A stretch of 64,000 nucleotides of DNA from Casuarius casuarius. Lineage: Eukaryota > Chordata > Aves > Casuariiformes > Casuariidae. This document shows positions 24,812 to 37,258 of this stretch, one piece after another. Where the stretch lies: NCBI GenBank assembly GCA_003342895.1, contig PTFA01000197.1:434001-498000 (forward strand), given 5' to 3'. A model generated the notes under the pieces. It had not been told where the DNA came from. It saw nothing but the letters and a program-made list of their open reading frames with translations, and searched no databases. Position 1 is the stretch's first letter. Each line of letters starts with the position of its first letter. The position numbers were made by a program, and so were the translations under genes.

Positions 24812-26954
24812 CCCCAAAAAAAAAGACGATAAAGAAACATTTGTGGGGGGACAGAAGAACAAACCCCTAGAATGGCAGAGCACAGGCCAATGCTGCGAGA
24901 GGCAAAGAAAATATACTGCAGTAAATATTCAACTGCAAGACAGTGTAATGATTTCTGAGCTCTCTCAGGTGCCCACAGCAATCTAAACAGTGTCAGAGAA
25001 GAGCTCAGTGTGGACTAATTGACTGTGCTTCTCAGCAAGACTGATAGCAGTACTCAAACTAAGCTGGGTATATCTACACGTATCTGCAGTCCTTCCTGTG
25101 ATGGCTATGCTTAAAGTAGACAAGGGAGAAGGACCAGCATTATTTGGGCCATGAAGGTGAGAACAAATCTAATTTTTTCAAAAGTGACAAGAGTTGCTCC
25201 AGTTTGGGATGCCCAGGCTTCAGCGCATATCTATATTGCACAATGGTACTGTCATATCTAGAGACTCAAGAGTCTCTGAGCTGGTGACAGCTACACAATA
25301 CAAAGAAGTGCTCTGCAGAGATACTACACTGGGTCCTAAAAGCAGTGTAGTTATATAGGTATGATGTTATGCATAGGCTAATACAGTGTCAGCAGAACTA
25401 GTTAGCAAAAGATCTCCACAGAATGCTGCACCACATAGTATGTGACAACATTTTGTTTTCTAAAGGATTGCTGAAAGGACACAACACAGCTCCCACCTCA
25501 AAAAGCATTAATCAGTTGGAAAGGTAGGGCAGCAGTCTGCCTTGATGCTACTTTTGATAATTTTGTATATATTAAATATATTTTCCTTTTTTAATCATTT
25601 CAAGGATGACTCCTTGAAGCCTAGCTGGGAAGGAGACCACTGATAAAAGCTTTGGGCACCTTTGGTGGTTCTAAGGCTTGCAGAAGACAAAAAGTCAGTA
25701 TGGGGAAGAAGAAGTCAAGGCAATCAGACCTGGTGATATGCCAACGGATCACAGAGACAAAGAACAAATAGAGTCATGAGTAATCTAATTGGTCAAAGAG
25801 GAGACTTTTTTTTCAGTCCCTAATTTTCAGGCAATACAGAATTACACAGTGAAAGAACGATGTTGTATTGACACAGAAAACACTAGCTGTGGAGGTCAGC
25901 AAGGGAAAGACTTTCTTTCTCTTCAGCTTATGATTCAATATTATCCTGTAGAGCTTTCTCTTACCTCAGCCTCTTTGCCCAGAACTGACCAGAGATATTT
26001 CACTCTTTTACATGCAAGAACAGGACTTACACTTGAAACAGTAAAGAAACCACAGCAAAAACTTAAGCAGTGACAACAAGCATCTTTTGTAGCCACCAAG
26101 AACTGGGAGTTGCGGGAGAACTGCAGGGCTGTGCATGGGAGACTTGCAGTTTGAACATCACAGGATACGTGTCACACCACTAGGGACCACAGTCTTCAGG
26201 ATCACTGAGATCTCACTACTCCAAGTTAACACTGCACTGACATGAACACAAAGAACAAAAAAATTCTGTACTGCATGACCACATTAGCATAGCACTAATC
26301 CCATGCTAGAGGCTTACCACCCTTCTATGTCAAGAGTCAGATGCCCTTTTTTGCAGAGACATCCAGATTTAATGTTGGCAAAGTAAGTAACAGAGAAGCT
26401 GCATCCGCACCCAAGCATTGATGATAAATAACCCTTCTTGTCCAGTGGATGAGATGGTTCAGTGCTAGGTCATATTTCCACTCCACTGCATGACTATCAC
26501 ATTAGCTACCTTCTCTCATCTTACCTACTCACCATCTCCAGATAGCACCAAACTATTCACAGGTTTTTGGACTAGGAAAGGGCTACTCACACACATCTGC
26601 CCTGCTTTCTTGTCCACCAGTCCCTCTGTCTGCCTAGCACAGATTATAGTGAGGGGTCATGGCATGCAAACCAATTCATCACATTTGCACTATGCTATGA
26701 TTCATCATGGCAAACCAACAGAGAAAATACACTCCATGTGGCAATCTCTTTTACCAGCTACTGCCTGGATTCCTCTTACCCTATCACAAAGGCACCAACC
26801 TGCCCAAGGACTTCTGTATGTAAAACATTAGGGAATGACACCTTAGCAGTGGGAAACTGGCTAATTGTAGAGATCACCTCCTCCAGTTTCCCATGTCTAG
26901 TTGTCAGAGTTGCTTAGCACACTAGAACTCCAACGGGGGCAAAGAAGGTAGGTT
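24812..26954. other. Intronic sequence, nothing firmly recognised
   Basis: Unique intron. It contains an 8-bp palindrome at 25260-25277 and a patch at 25060-25350 with phrases such as TATATCTACACG and ATCTATATTGCA, which may be an old DNA-transposon MITE. No gene is supported. Confidence 0.5.
25260..25277. repeat. Perfect 8-bp inverted repeat
   Basis: AGAGACTC, two bases AA, GAGTCTCT. The arms are exact; no function is evident. Confidence 0.9.
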
Positions 26955-27070
26955 GAGTAGTCAGACTGCTTGTCTAGAGGCTGTTGCCTCACAGGCTTCC
27001 TCTGTGACCTTGAACAGGTGTCTTAGCGCTGTTTCCACAAAAGATGGTAGGTTTTCCCTATTTATTTATG
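26955..27070 (+). repeat. MIR-like SINE remnant
   Basis: TTCCTCTGTGACCTTGAACAG then GTGTCTTAGCGCTGTTTCC and ACAAAAGATGGTAGG match the order of the MIR core (tgtgaccttgggcaagtcacttaacctctctgtgcctcagtttcc...taaaatgggga). It is diverged, and the call rests on the conserved TGTGACCTTG core. Confidence 0.55.
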
Positions 27071-27881
27071 TCTTTTACCACCTAGAAAAATTCACAGTCC
27101 TAATCGAGGTGCCCAAATTCTCTGCATGATGCACAGAATAGAGAATGGAACCCAAAACAGCCAGAAGGAGTGAAATTACAATGGTCAGCAAGTGCCAATG
27201 AGCAAGAACGAGCTCTCCTCTTCATGGAGATTTGGATGCTTAAGGCACCAAAGGGCTTTAAATGCTTCCAAGGTAGAGCAGAAGCTGAGCAAAGTTGTTG
27301 ACTCTAAATCCTTTTGCAGCTTTAGCTCTCCAGACCTCCCCACACTTCCCTTACTCCTGTAAAGCAAGACTAATGGGCAGCAGGAGGATACTCAGGTATT
27401 CAGAAAACAGGTGCCATAAAAATATCCAGGATGGATTACACAACCATTACCTACCACAGACACGTTTACATATTGCTGGTGCCTGGAACCGAATCTGGAG
27501 CTTTCTAGACTTAAATACAAAAATATCCAATGTTTGTGACAAGAATCCACCTGACAGTTACACACCCATTAGTGCAAATAGACTTCAAGAAGATCAGTGT
27601 TGCTTATAAGCAAACCCTTTGTGCACAGAAGGGCACACCCATTCTTTTGCATCATACCTTTATTGTTCATTTGCTTTATGCTGGCTTCCCTCCTGTATTG
27701 TATTGATGCCCTTTAAGGGGGTGACCCTACCAGCAGTCACCACACACCAAAGCAGATCCTACTTCCCCTTGCCCAGCTTCTAGCAAACACAACCTGCTCC
27801 CCCAAAATGCCATGCGCCCTAGCAGAATTACTCTGGTGGTCAGAGGTCCTCTGTGACCCCTCTTTTGTAAGGCTAACCCTT

Positions 27882-27883
<2 letters not shown>
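27071..27883. other. Intron directly 3' of the GRIN2B exon
   Basis: Unique sequence that includes the start of the downstream intron. No further exon or repeat is recognised. Confidence 0.6.
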
Positions 27884-28488
<605 letters not shown>

Positions 28489-28545
28489 CTAAAATAAAAA
28501 GCCAGAGAGAGAAAGAGAAAGAGAAAACAAAAATAGGTCAAAGGA
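28489..28545 (-). promoter_or_regulatory. GRIN2B: 3' splice acceptor and polypyrimidine tract of the GRIN2B exon
   Basis: Read on the minus strand, a long CT-rich run (TCTCTTTCTCTTTCTCTCTC) is followed by a T-rich stretch and TTTTAG directly before GAT. The AG is at 28490-28489. On the plus strand the same sequence is a (GAAA/GA)n simple repeat at about 28504-28527, so the tract probably grew by microsatellite slippage. A possible branch point is the CTTTGAC-like sequence near 28535-28543; this is an inference. Confidence 0.9.
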
Positions 28546-28929
28546 AATAAACAGCATTGCTAGCCAACCCTATTGAGCATGGAGGAGGATGTGTTCAGAT
28601 TCTTGCACTTGATGTCTTGGGCAAAGTGTAAGGATTTTTAACAGTGAAACATTCAGAAAGGAAGTAAATGCTGTTTTATGACCAACTGTCCTTACTTTAT
28701 TTTTAAAGGCAGGTTGCTAAGATTACTTGTAGGTCTCAAATGTTAGACATGATTCTAACAGACAGGGAACAAGCAGTACACAGGTGAGACTAGAAAAGAG
28801 AGAACACATACAAAATATTCTATGGCTGCAGAAATTAAGGGATTTAATCCAAGAATTATTGTTAACTTTATATGTGGCATAACTATGGTACAGAGCAGCT
28901 TTAATTTTGATTTTAGTTTGGGACAGTCA

Positions 28930-28960
28930 CTCTAGTCTAGTTTGAGTATCCAGACTAGAG
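28930..28960. repeat. Perfect 9-bp inverted repeat
   Basis: CTCTAGTCT (28930-28938) and AGACTAGAG (28952-28960) are exact reverse complements separated by 13 bases. It could fold as a hairpin in the pre-mRNA about 450 bp upstream of the exon in transcript direction. Confidence 0.9.
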
Positions 28961-30823
28961 CAAAACTAGGGTATGCGAAATCATTGGATACAAACAGCTC
29001 TGAGAACCTCAAGTGCCTGTTCCTCTCAAAGCAATCTTTGCATACAAGTGCTGTAAAGATGCAGTCTCGTGTTAAATTTACTGCATTCCCAAAATACTGT
29101 TAAAAATCCTTACATATTAAAACATATTAAGAAGGGAAAAATAATTCTAAACCATCATGGGTTTTTTTTATACCATGTTTTAGAGAAACATTAGTTACAT
29201 ATTTCTCTTGGTACTTCTTTCATATCCTACCCATGCCAGGGTCATGTTTGCATGAATCAAAACTCACACTATTTTATAACCTTAGAGACTCCAAAGGAGG
29301 TTTTGTATAGATCTCAGCTCCCCAGTGGTATAGTGAAAGCCATTTTCTTCCTGGGATTTCACAAGATACCAGACTTTCAGTTTATGACAGGTCCAGCAAA
29401 ACCCAAATTCCAGCTTTTGCCCAATTCATGTTGTAAAGGCATGGAAAAAACACTTCCCAATATGCTCTCTTAAGGATTGCTCTTCTGTCCCTTAAAATCA
29501 ATTGCAAAATTCTATTGACTTCTGTGGAGTAGGATTAGACCACAAGCAAAAAAAATAGCAGAATTAAAAGTTCTCTGTCTGTAGAGATTCACATTACAAT
29601 TAGAAAGTTCTCCAAATCCAATCACTGCTTTTAGGAATGAGATAGTAGCCCTGCCCACTCTCAATAAGTCAGAAGAGCTGAATCAGAGATCCTAAAGGAG
29701 GTAGTCATGGACTGTAGGTTAGGGGAAACTCATTGCACAAATGCCCCAAAACGTTGCCTCAAGAGACTCACATTCTAGAACAGCTCTCTACCAAATTCAT
29801 CCTCCTACAGTCTGGCAGGTAAAGCTGGTTTTCAGCAATGATGCCAGTTAAACAGCCATCCATCCTTTCTTCAGTCATGTTTTTGATTAACTATTGCCAT
29901 TTTCTCTATTGGCAAAATATTCCAGAGCTCAGCAACTTCAGAAGGAAAACTCTGCTCCTGCACTCAGCATTAAGCTGTTTGTTTCTCTTTCCTGAACTCC
30001 CTATGGGTTATGTCCTAAAGCAGAAGAGTTCTTGTTCCCAGATCCCTGTGCCTCTCCTGTAAGGTCTGATGTTTAAACACTATTCATTTCCTCCACACAA
30101 CTCACCACCCACTTGTGAAAGTACTCTTAGGAGCGCTCTTGGCATACTGGAAAAATCAATGTGCATGAAAAGAAAAAAAAAAAAGAAAAAGAAGGCAACA
30201 AATTGGAGACAAGTCAAAAAAAACAGGAGCAGCAACTGAGCCTCTCAATCTGTGGAAAACAGCTCATATTTTTTATCACAGAAATTCACCCCCTTCTCCC
30301 AGCATTATGCTCAGGAAAAGACCCTACTTTTTCAGTAAAAGATACATTTTATCTTTGAAGCTTATGGAGAAAAATCGGGAAAGTCAGATACAAGAGTAAA
30401 CTATTGTCACGGCACCTGCCTGCATTTGAAGAAAGCCTGAACAAGCATCTCCAATACCCTGCACTGCACTTTGCCTTTGAAAGCAAGCGGTAGCACACTG
30501 AATGCCACAGCATGAAGACTCGTCCTCAATATAACACAAAAAGGCAAGACAGCTACACTGATGGCTGGTATTTGTTTTTATATTAAATTCAGCAAAAGTG
30601 TTTCTGTATTTATGCATAAGAATATCTGACCTGACTATAGGATTTCTACACAGACTGTAGAAATTTCTAGTTTCTAGTAGAGAGTCTAGAAAACTAGGGG
30701 CAGATTTGACACACAATATCTTGAAATCTTGCCTGAAAAAAAATGTATACTTGGTATGGGTATTTCCTCAGTAACAAATAGGGGACAAGAGCTGGTAAAT
30801 CTGCTAGTATTTCCAGGCTGCAT

Positions 30824-30846
30824 ACACACACACACATATACACACA
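30824..30846. repeat. Short imperfect (CA)n microsatellite
   Basis: ACACACACACAC is interrupted by ATAT and resumes as ACACAC. Confidence 0.9.
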
Positions 30847-33800
30847 GAGGAGTTACTAAAAGTGGTAGCGAGGTGCAGGAGGTACTTGCCTTCCCTGCGA
30901 TTCTAAACACAGTCAGATATTCCAGTTAAAGAGCACACTGACAGCTCGTTCCACATGAGTGCACAGCCCAACTGTTGACAGGAATTCAGCCCCAAAGACT
31001 CAAGCAGAAAATTCAGAGCTCCTCACTAATCAAAGCATATCAGGGCACCAAAAATCAACACAGCAAATAGCTTTATCGCAACCCAGTTAAACAGTTCCTC
31101 TCCACCAGCAACATATGCGCCCATCCTTAAATCAGACAGCACAGACCACTTGTCTGTGCACATAATAATTTCTCTTAAGCAACCGCTTGCATTTTTATTA
31201 CAGCAGCTGCAAGAAGTGGCAACTTCTATTCAAAATGAGAACATTAAGGAGGTTCATACCAATCCAGCTTTTGGCTTGGCAAAGTGTTTCTTGGCTCTAA
31301 ATCACCTCCGTACTCGGGCTAGCCAAATGTTCTTCATTCCCTAACCAGCTCAGCACTCAGAGAAGAGAGGGGCAAGAGAGGAAGGATGAATAACAGTGTA
31401 GAAGAAAGTGTCCCTCACATAATAAATAAGGAGAATTGCTGATATTGCTGGACAGGAATCTCAAAGAGTGCCTTTTGGGGGACAAAAAGCAAACTAAGAA
31501 AAAAATCCAGAGAGCCACAATTTCCTTCATTTCCTTATTTTTGACCAGACCTGATGGAAAGCAAGGGAAAAAGAGAGGAAGCTGAAATGACAGAGAACCA
31601 CAGGGCTATCAGACAGAACTTGGATCTGACCTCACTGTGGAGTTACAGTAAAAGTTTCTGGATCAGGAAGTAGAACTAAGTTTTTACCGTTTTTATACAC
31701 ATATACCCCCAGAATCGTTAGTGCTTTATTACAGTTTAAACCCAAAAGGAATATTTTACACCTATACTACAAGGTTATAAGCTCCCATCTTTTCCCTACA
31801 GGAGGGTCACATTTCCTTCCTCCCTCCCTTCCTCACCTTGGAACAAGCAAAACATGGTTCAACATTGCCATTAGGAGACAGATTTAAGTTTGGGATGGGG
31901 ATCAGTTGAATTAAGAAGTCTCTTATGTTGCATATCATCCAGGTGAAATACAATCCCCTGACTACATGAAAGAGCTTGTCTTTCTCCTACACCCCTTCCA
32001 CCTGTGAGTCAAGACTCCCCACAGCTAACTGCTGCAAGACGCAGCAAGGTGCAGCAGAGGTGTCCCTCACCCAGTCTGAAAGAGCAGAGGCTCCATTACA
32101 AGATCTCAATACCTCCAAAGATCCTACTACTCCCCCACTGTCACCCTGCAAGGTCAGGGATCTGTAGTCTGCAGAACTGAGCTGGAGGTGGAGCTGATCG
32201 ATTGACACAGCACCACTCCCCAGCTGACAGATGGCTTCCCACAGAAAATCTGCTCTGAATTTACTGCTGCTGGGACAAGTACTGCCACCCCCTCCGGAAT
32301 GTTTAACCCCTCAGATAAGGAAGCTGGATTGCGCATGCTAAAGGTGCAAAGGCACTCACCATGAAGACTCCTCTTGGAGACTGGAGGCTGACAAGTTCCT
32401 AGATGGATGGATGAGGGGTTTTACAGAAGTGTCACAAGATTTAAATAGTGACCAAGTATACATGCCAGCACTTCCAAGTTGCCCAGTGCTTTCTTTCCCT
32501 CAAGGGGAAGCCCAGGCAGACATTGCAAGAGTGCTAGGTCTGGCCCTCCTGTCTAGAGCGGAGGTCCTGGGAAGTCCACCCATGATTCTCTAAGGAGTTC
32601 TCCTGCAGCTGCGCCAGTTGGAGCTGATCACTGCCATTTAGCAAACCATTTACCTCAGAATTGGCAGGAGAGGTCCCTGGGGTGCTTTTCTCACCAGTTC
32701 CTTCCTAGCAGCCTCTCTGGATTCCCTAGGCAGGCAAAAACAATTACTGCCTTACAGACAACATCTTGCTGTCAAGAGCAAAACTACTTCTTGGCTTGGG
32801 GCAGACTTGAGAACGCCACTAAAGCAGAGGAATGCAGGATCCCCAAAAATGATTGCAGTGGGTCACTCATCTTGAGGAATGACAGAGCCTTCCACTAAGC
32901 CATAATACAACTTCTGACTTCAGAAGTGAGATCTTCAGTTTTTCTTTACTTCTAAGTTTTCTCCGTACGACCTATTGAAATGTAATCTGATTCTGTGTGT
33001 CACCTCCGGTGGCTGGGCCCTAAACAGATTTTTGCAACCAATTGCTTGTCATTTTAGCTCTTAGACAATTAATTCCTCCTTTTCAGTCCCCAAAACAGCC
33101 AGGTGTGCCAGTTTATGTGCAAGGAATTTGAGTGAGGAGCAAGTCATGAGCATGTGTTTGTTTCTCAGGTAGAAATCAAAAGATGTTTTTGCAAAATGCC
33201 CTAGGCTGCCATTTCTGCACAGGTGCAGGCATCAGCCCATAGAAAGACAATTTGTGTTGCTCCTATTCTGGGAGCAGCCCCTTTTTAATGCACTTTTGGA
33301 AACATCAGTATATCTAACCCTACCTACTGCTTCATTAAGGTTTCTGTGAAGCCATAGTATAACAACTGGGGTCTACCCTTTGATTACTTTCCAGTGCCCC
33401 AGTTTGCAAAGGGAATCCTGTAAGATCCTAATGACTCAGGCTGCTATCCTTTTCCAAAACCCTGCCCTCATTTTCCTGATTTAGAAGAAAGCTGTTTGTG
33501 TCTTCAGTACAGCCTTGATTTGAAAAATCTCTCTGTGACCTACAGGAAAATCACATAGGACTGCCTCTTGCTTAGACTTTAGCCTTGCCTATCACAGATT
33601 GTGTGGGGGCAAAAAGGAGTGAGCAAGCAACCAAATAACTTCTGGGAAAACACAGACCTTAATTTCCCTACTTCTGTACTTCTTTTCTTCAAACTGAGAC
33701 ACCACTGTGTACCTATTTGTCAGTCCTGGTGGGATACCTGATTCACTGGGAGTTTTATTGTTTGTGATGGAAAATGCTGCAACAGTTCAAAGTCTTATAA

Positions 33801-35018
33801 TTAAGTTTTCTATATTTCTGAGTCCCGTATGTTATAACAGATCTGACAGGAAATAAGGATCTTTGTTGCTTAAGTGTTCATTTACTTCTGTTTATTCTCA
33901 CCATAAATGCATCACTGCCTCAGGCTAGCCTGGAGTCAGAATCTTCTGCCTGTTTGTTTTTTCTCCCCACATTTAATTTTTTTATTTAGTTTTCAGAGAC
34001 TCAGAACAATAAAACTCTATTTTTAATATTACGTGCTGCATCATTCTGTGTGAGTCCTTTACTTGAGTGCTTGTAGTAGGGGGTATGGAGAACACTGTGA
34101 CACTACAGCCCTAGCACAATGTCCCGGTGGTGGGACTACGGTCTGGAACAGCATCTCTTTGTCCCTCTCATGCACGTACACTCACATTTCTACAAATATA
34201 CATATTCACAGCAAAGCCTACTCAAAGAAATGCACGTCAGACTGTGTCCTTGCTTAATGACAGCCTTCCTAGTTGATACTATTTAGTGAGGATTTCAAAA
34301 TTTCCGTATCTCACTGGAATAGGTTCCCTGGATTATTACCAATTTTGGCTTGCACAGCAGATAGAGATGACTTCCTGAAATCCTTTCCCAGTGCTCTGAT
34401 TCTATGATGAGGGAATCATTCTTGGTGTAAATCCTCAGAGCTGGCCCAGGAACGCTCAGTCGGTGGGAAGTTCTGATTCGTTAGATGTAGAAACGTGGTT
34501 TACATAACCATATCATTTATCAGTTCCCTCCCTTGTTCTCATTATAACTACTGAATATACTGGCCTTATTTGACAGAGGGAAACGTATCTCAGAGATGAT
34601 ACTTACAGAGAAGTGATTATGAAAATTGATTGACGAGTGATGAAAAGGCAGGCAGGACTCAAGAGTGAGAAATTCAGCTACTGGCTGGCCACTGAGCACA
34701 CATATGGCACAAGACAAGCCAATGCACTGATGAGAGTCATAGGAGACAAGAAGGCAAACAGGGGTTATTACAGCTGGGGAAAGACTGTTCAGGGACGTAC
34801 TGTTAAGGACACTGGCTTGAACAGTTTCCCCAACAGCTTGGCAGTTTCCCTAACACATACCACACAAAACGAGAGGAAGCCAGGCCTCGCTCTTTCTGTC
34901 ATTCACAGAACAATTTTGACTTTTGTCATAGCAAAACCAGAGTTCAGAACAGCAAAGTATCAGAAGGCTCTGATAGGTTGAATACTGTTTAGAATCAGTT
35001 ATAGTGTGATAAATCAGC

Positions 35019-35039
35019 AGAGGGCTGTAAGAGCCCTCT
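35019..35039. repeat. 8-bp inverted repeat, 5-base loop
   Basis: AGAGGGCT, loop GTAAG, AGCCCTCT. A tight hairpin in either RNA strand; probably chance. Confidence 0.85.
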
Positions 35040-36199
35040 TACAGGAGAGCATGTTGTTCTCCTTCCGGTCCCTGTTAGACTGGGCATTCAAGTGGCCAAG
35101 AAAGAAGGTCTGCAGCCAGAAGAATGGCCATTGACTCTCTAGGTCTTCTCTGGAAGCAACCATTTCTGGTGGCTACTGAGAATAATTGAGACAAGGACAT
35201 GTCAGTGTAGCTCTGTTCAATTACCCTGGGCTTAGAGGTACCAAGATTCACGTGTGTAGTGACAATAACTACATGCATAAATAGCATCATATACACAGAT
35301 CCCAGTTATGGCTTGGGCATTAATCTCTCTCTAGCAGTGGAAGCTGATCTACTGCATAGCCCTAGCCCTGGGGCAACTGAGTGAGTGCTCTAGCACCAAG
35401 GAGTTCCTGAGAGCTGCAGTAAAAAGGTCTCTGATTAAAGATGACTCAAAGGCTGAAAATAGTTAAGTGATTTCCACTTTCAGGACTGCAGAAATCATTC
35501 ATTCTAAACATTTTGCAACAGAGAAAACACAAGATATCCTAGATTCTGCAATCTTGATCTTGGGAATGTTTCATTCTATATCATGTGCAGTTAATAAAAT
35601 AGACATATCAAAGAGCCAAGCACACAGGGACCATTGTCCAGTATATACAATTCAAAGAAGATCCCAAAGATTGTTTGGCCAAGGGGATGGTGCACGTGTG
35701 TATTTTATACTTAGTCACTGGTCAAAGCAGGCTAGTATATGATGGTATGCCACATCGGCTTCTCAGAGCATCACATACGGATGCCAGCAGTTTTCTGCAG
35801 AGGGGAAACAGCAGTTAGCAGGCTGCCAGGATAAACAGTTTTCACACCAGGCCTTTTGCATTCCCATTTTCACCTCCGTAGGTGTGTGCTTCCTTGTTTG
35901 ATGAGATTATGTGGATGGATTAAACCACTGGTCACTCTAGGTAGATTTCCCATACATAAACTGCTATGTTACACCCTTCTGGCAATCTAGACAGTCCAAT
36001 CCTAACTCCCTACCTCCCAGCTCAGACAAGCCCACTAGCTATCTTAGTATTCTGACATGGCCAGATCATAACAGCTAGAGGAAAGTCAGAGCGCCCCATT
36101 ACTCATCGACTGAATTACATCATGGTGTTTGCCTGGGGATTCTTTTCTGGCTCTCCTACCCTCCAGACTAAGGACTGAATTTTGACTATAAACTGAATG

Positions 36200-36420
36200 G
36201 TATGTCATCAGTATAGCCAATCAATAACAGCCATAAAATAATCCAGTGCTCTTAAGAAAGTCCAGTCACAGTATTTGGCAAGAGGTCATTGAATAAATTC
36301 TGCAAATCAACTATCTTGTATGAAATACGATTTCTTTTTATCATTTCTAAACTAACTGCTCTTCCATTTCATCAAGTATTCCTTTGGTGTCTTATTATGA
36401 GCAAATCTTATGATAAGCTG
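36200..36420 (-). repeat. Probable CR1-like LINE 3' fragment (antisense on + strand)
   Basis: The order TTGGCAAGAGG, CAAATCAACTATCTTGTATG, AAATACGATTTC, TCATTTC...AACTAACTGC, TTTCATCAAG and TCTTATTATGAGCAA parallels the antisense of a sauropsid CR1 3' region (ctggcaaggagttccac...ttgactatg...gaagaaatacttcc...aacctgctgcc...aatttcattg...cttgtgttatgagaa). The sense version of the same subfamily is clearer at 60130-60605. Divergence is high. Confidence 0.5.
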
Positions 36421-37243
36421 AGCCTCCAAAGGTTCAGAGAGACCATTTAGATAAGCCCTGGAAGTTCGGCATTGCATCTAAGGCCATCTGAACCTCTCAG
36501 AAGCTAGAGATCTCCTCTCACTCTTGCCCAGCTGTGGACAGGTCAGAGTATGTTTGTAAGGACCTTCATTCCCCTTCTCTGTGGTGAAGTAGTAACATCT
36601 ACTTTCTCTTATACTCTGCATTGCTAATTTAAGTAGTAATCTTCTGTGGGCAGAGCTATCTGTTCCTCTGGGTCTGTGCAATACCTAACACGTGGGACCT
36701 GCAGTCCTGATGACACCAAGGTCCATTCATCCTTTGCAGACAGCATGAAGTTGGCTGTGCCCATGGCCATACGACAGCCAGCTCTGACACTGAAACAAGG
36801 TAGTCAATTTAAGGTAATGCTGTGCCAGAACTTAATGGTTTCATAGAGGCTGGCCTTATTAACCAGTTTAGATTATAATTAATGCACTGGTGTAGTTTAC
36901 ATACCCTTTGGATCAGAGCTGGCTTGCATCAGATAGATCAGAGTGCAGTGCAAGCAAGCATCTGAAGGCAAAGCCTGTGTAGATGTGCCTTCCACTGCAC
37001 TGTAAGTTAAGGAGCAATAAAAGGCTTCAGCCTCATTCAGTTCTCCCAGCAGTAAATAAAAAATGTTCTTAGTCCAAAAGAAAGCCTCTAAGATGGGAGG
37101 GATTTTAGCAATAGGACAAAACCAAGGCCTTAGATCTGACTGATAGTCCTGCCCTGCTAGATTAGATAGACTGCATGTTTCCCATTGCCCCATATCTGGC
37201 TGCCTCATCTCTAACAGGGTCATAACGGAGGTTCTAAATGAAG

Positions 37244-37258
37244 AAAAAAAAAAAAAAA
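37244..37258. repeat. A15 homopolymer
   Basis: Fifteen As followed by GAAAAAGGAAAAGG. No retroposon body is recognised next to it. Confidence 0.95.

Larger units (their letters stand above)
28546..36199. other. Intronic sequence, nothing firmly recognised
   Basis: Unique intron with a 9-bp inverted repeat at 28930-28960, an A/G-rich tract at 30168-30194, a CA-rich tract at 30824-30846 and a small hairpin at 35019-35039. No gene or repeat family is supported. Confidence 0.55.
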
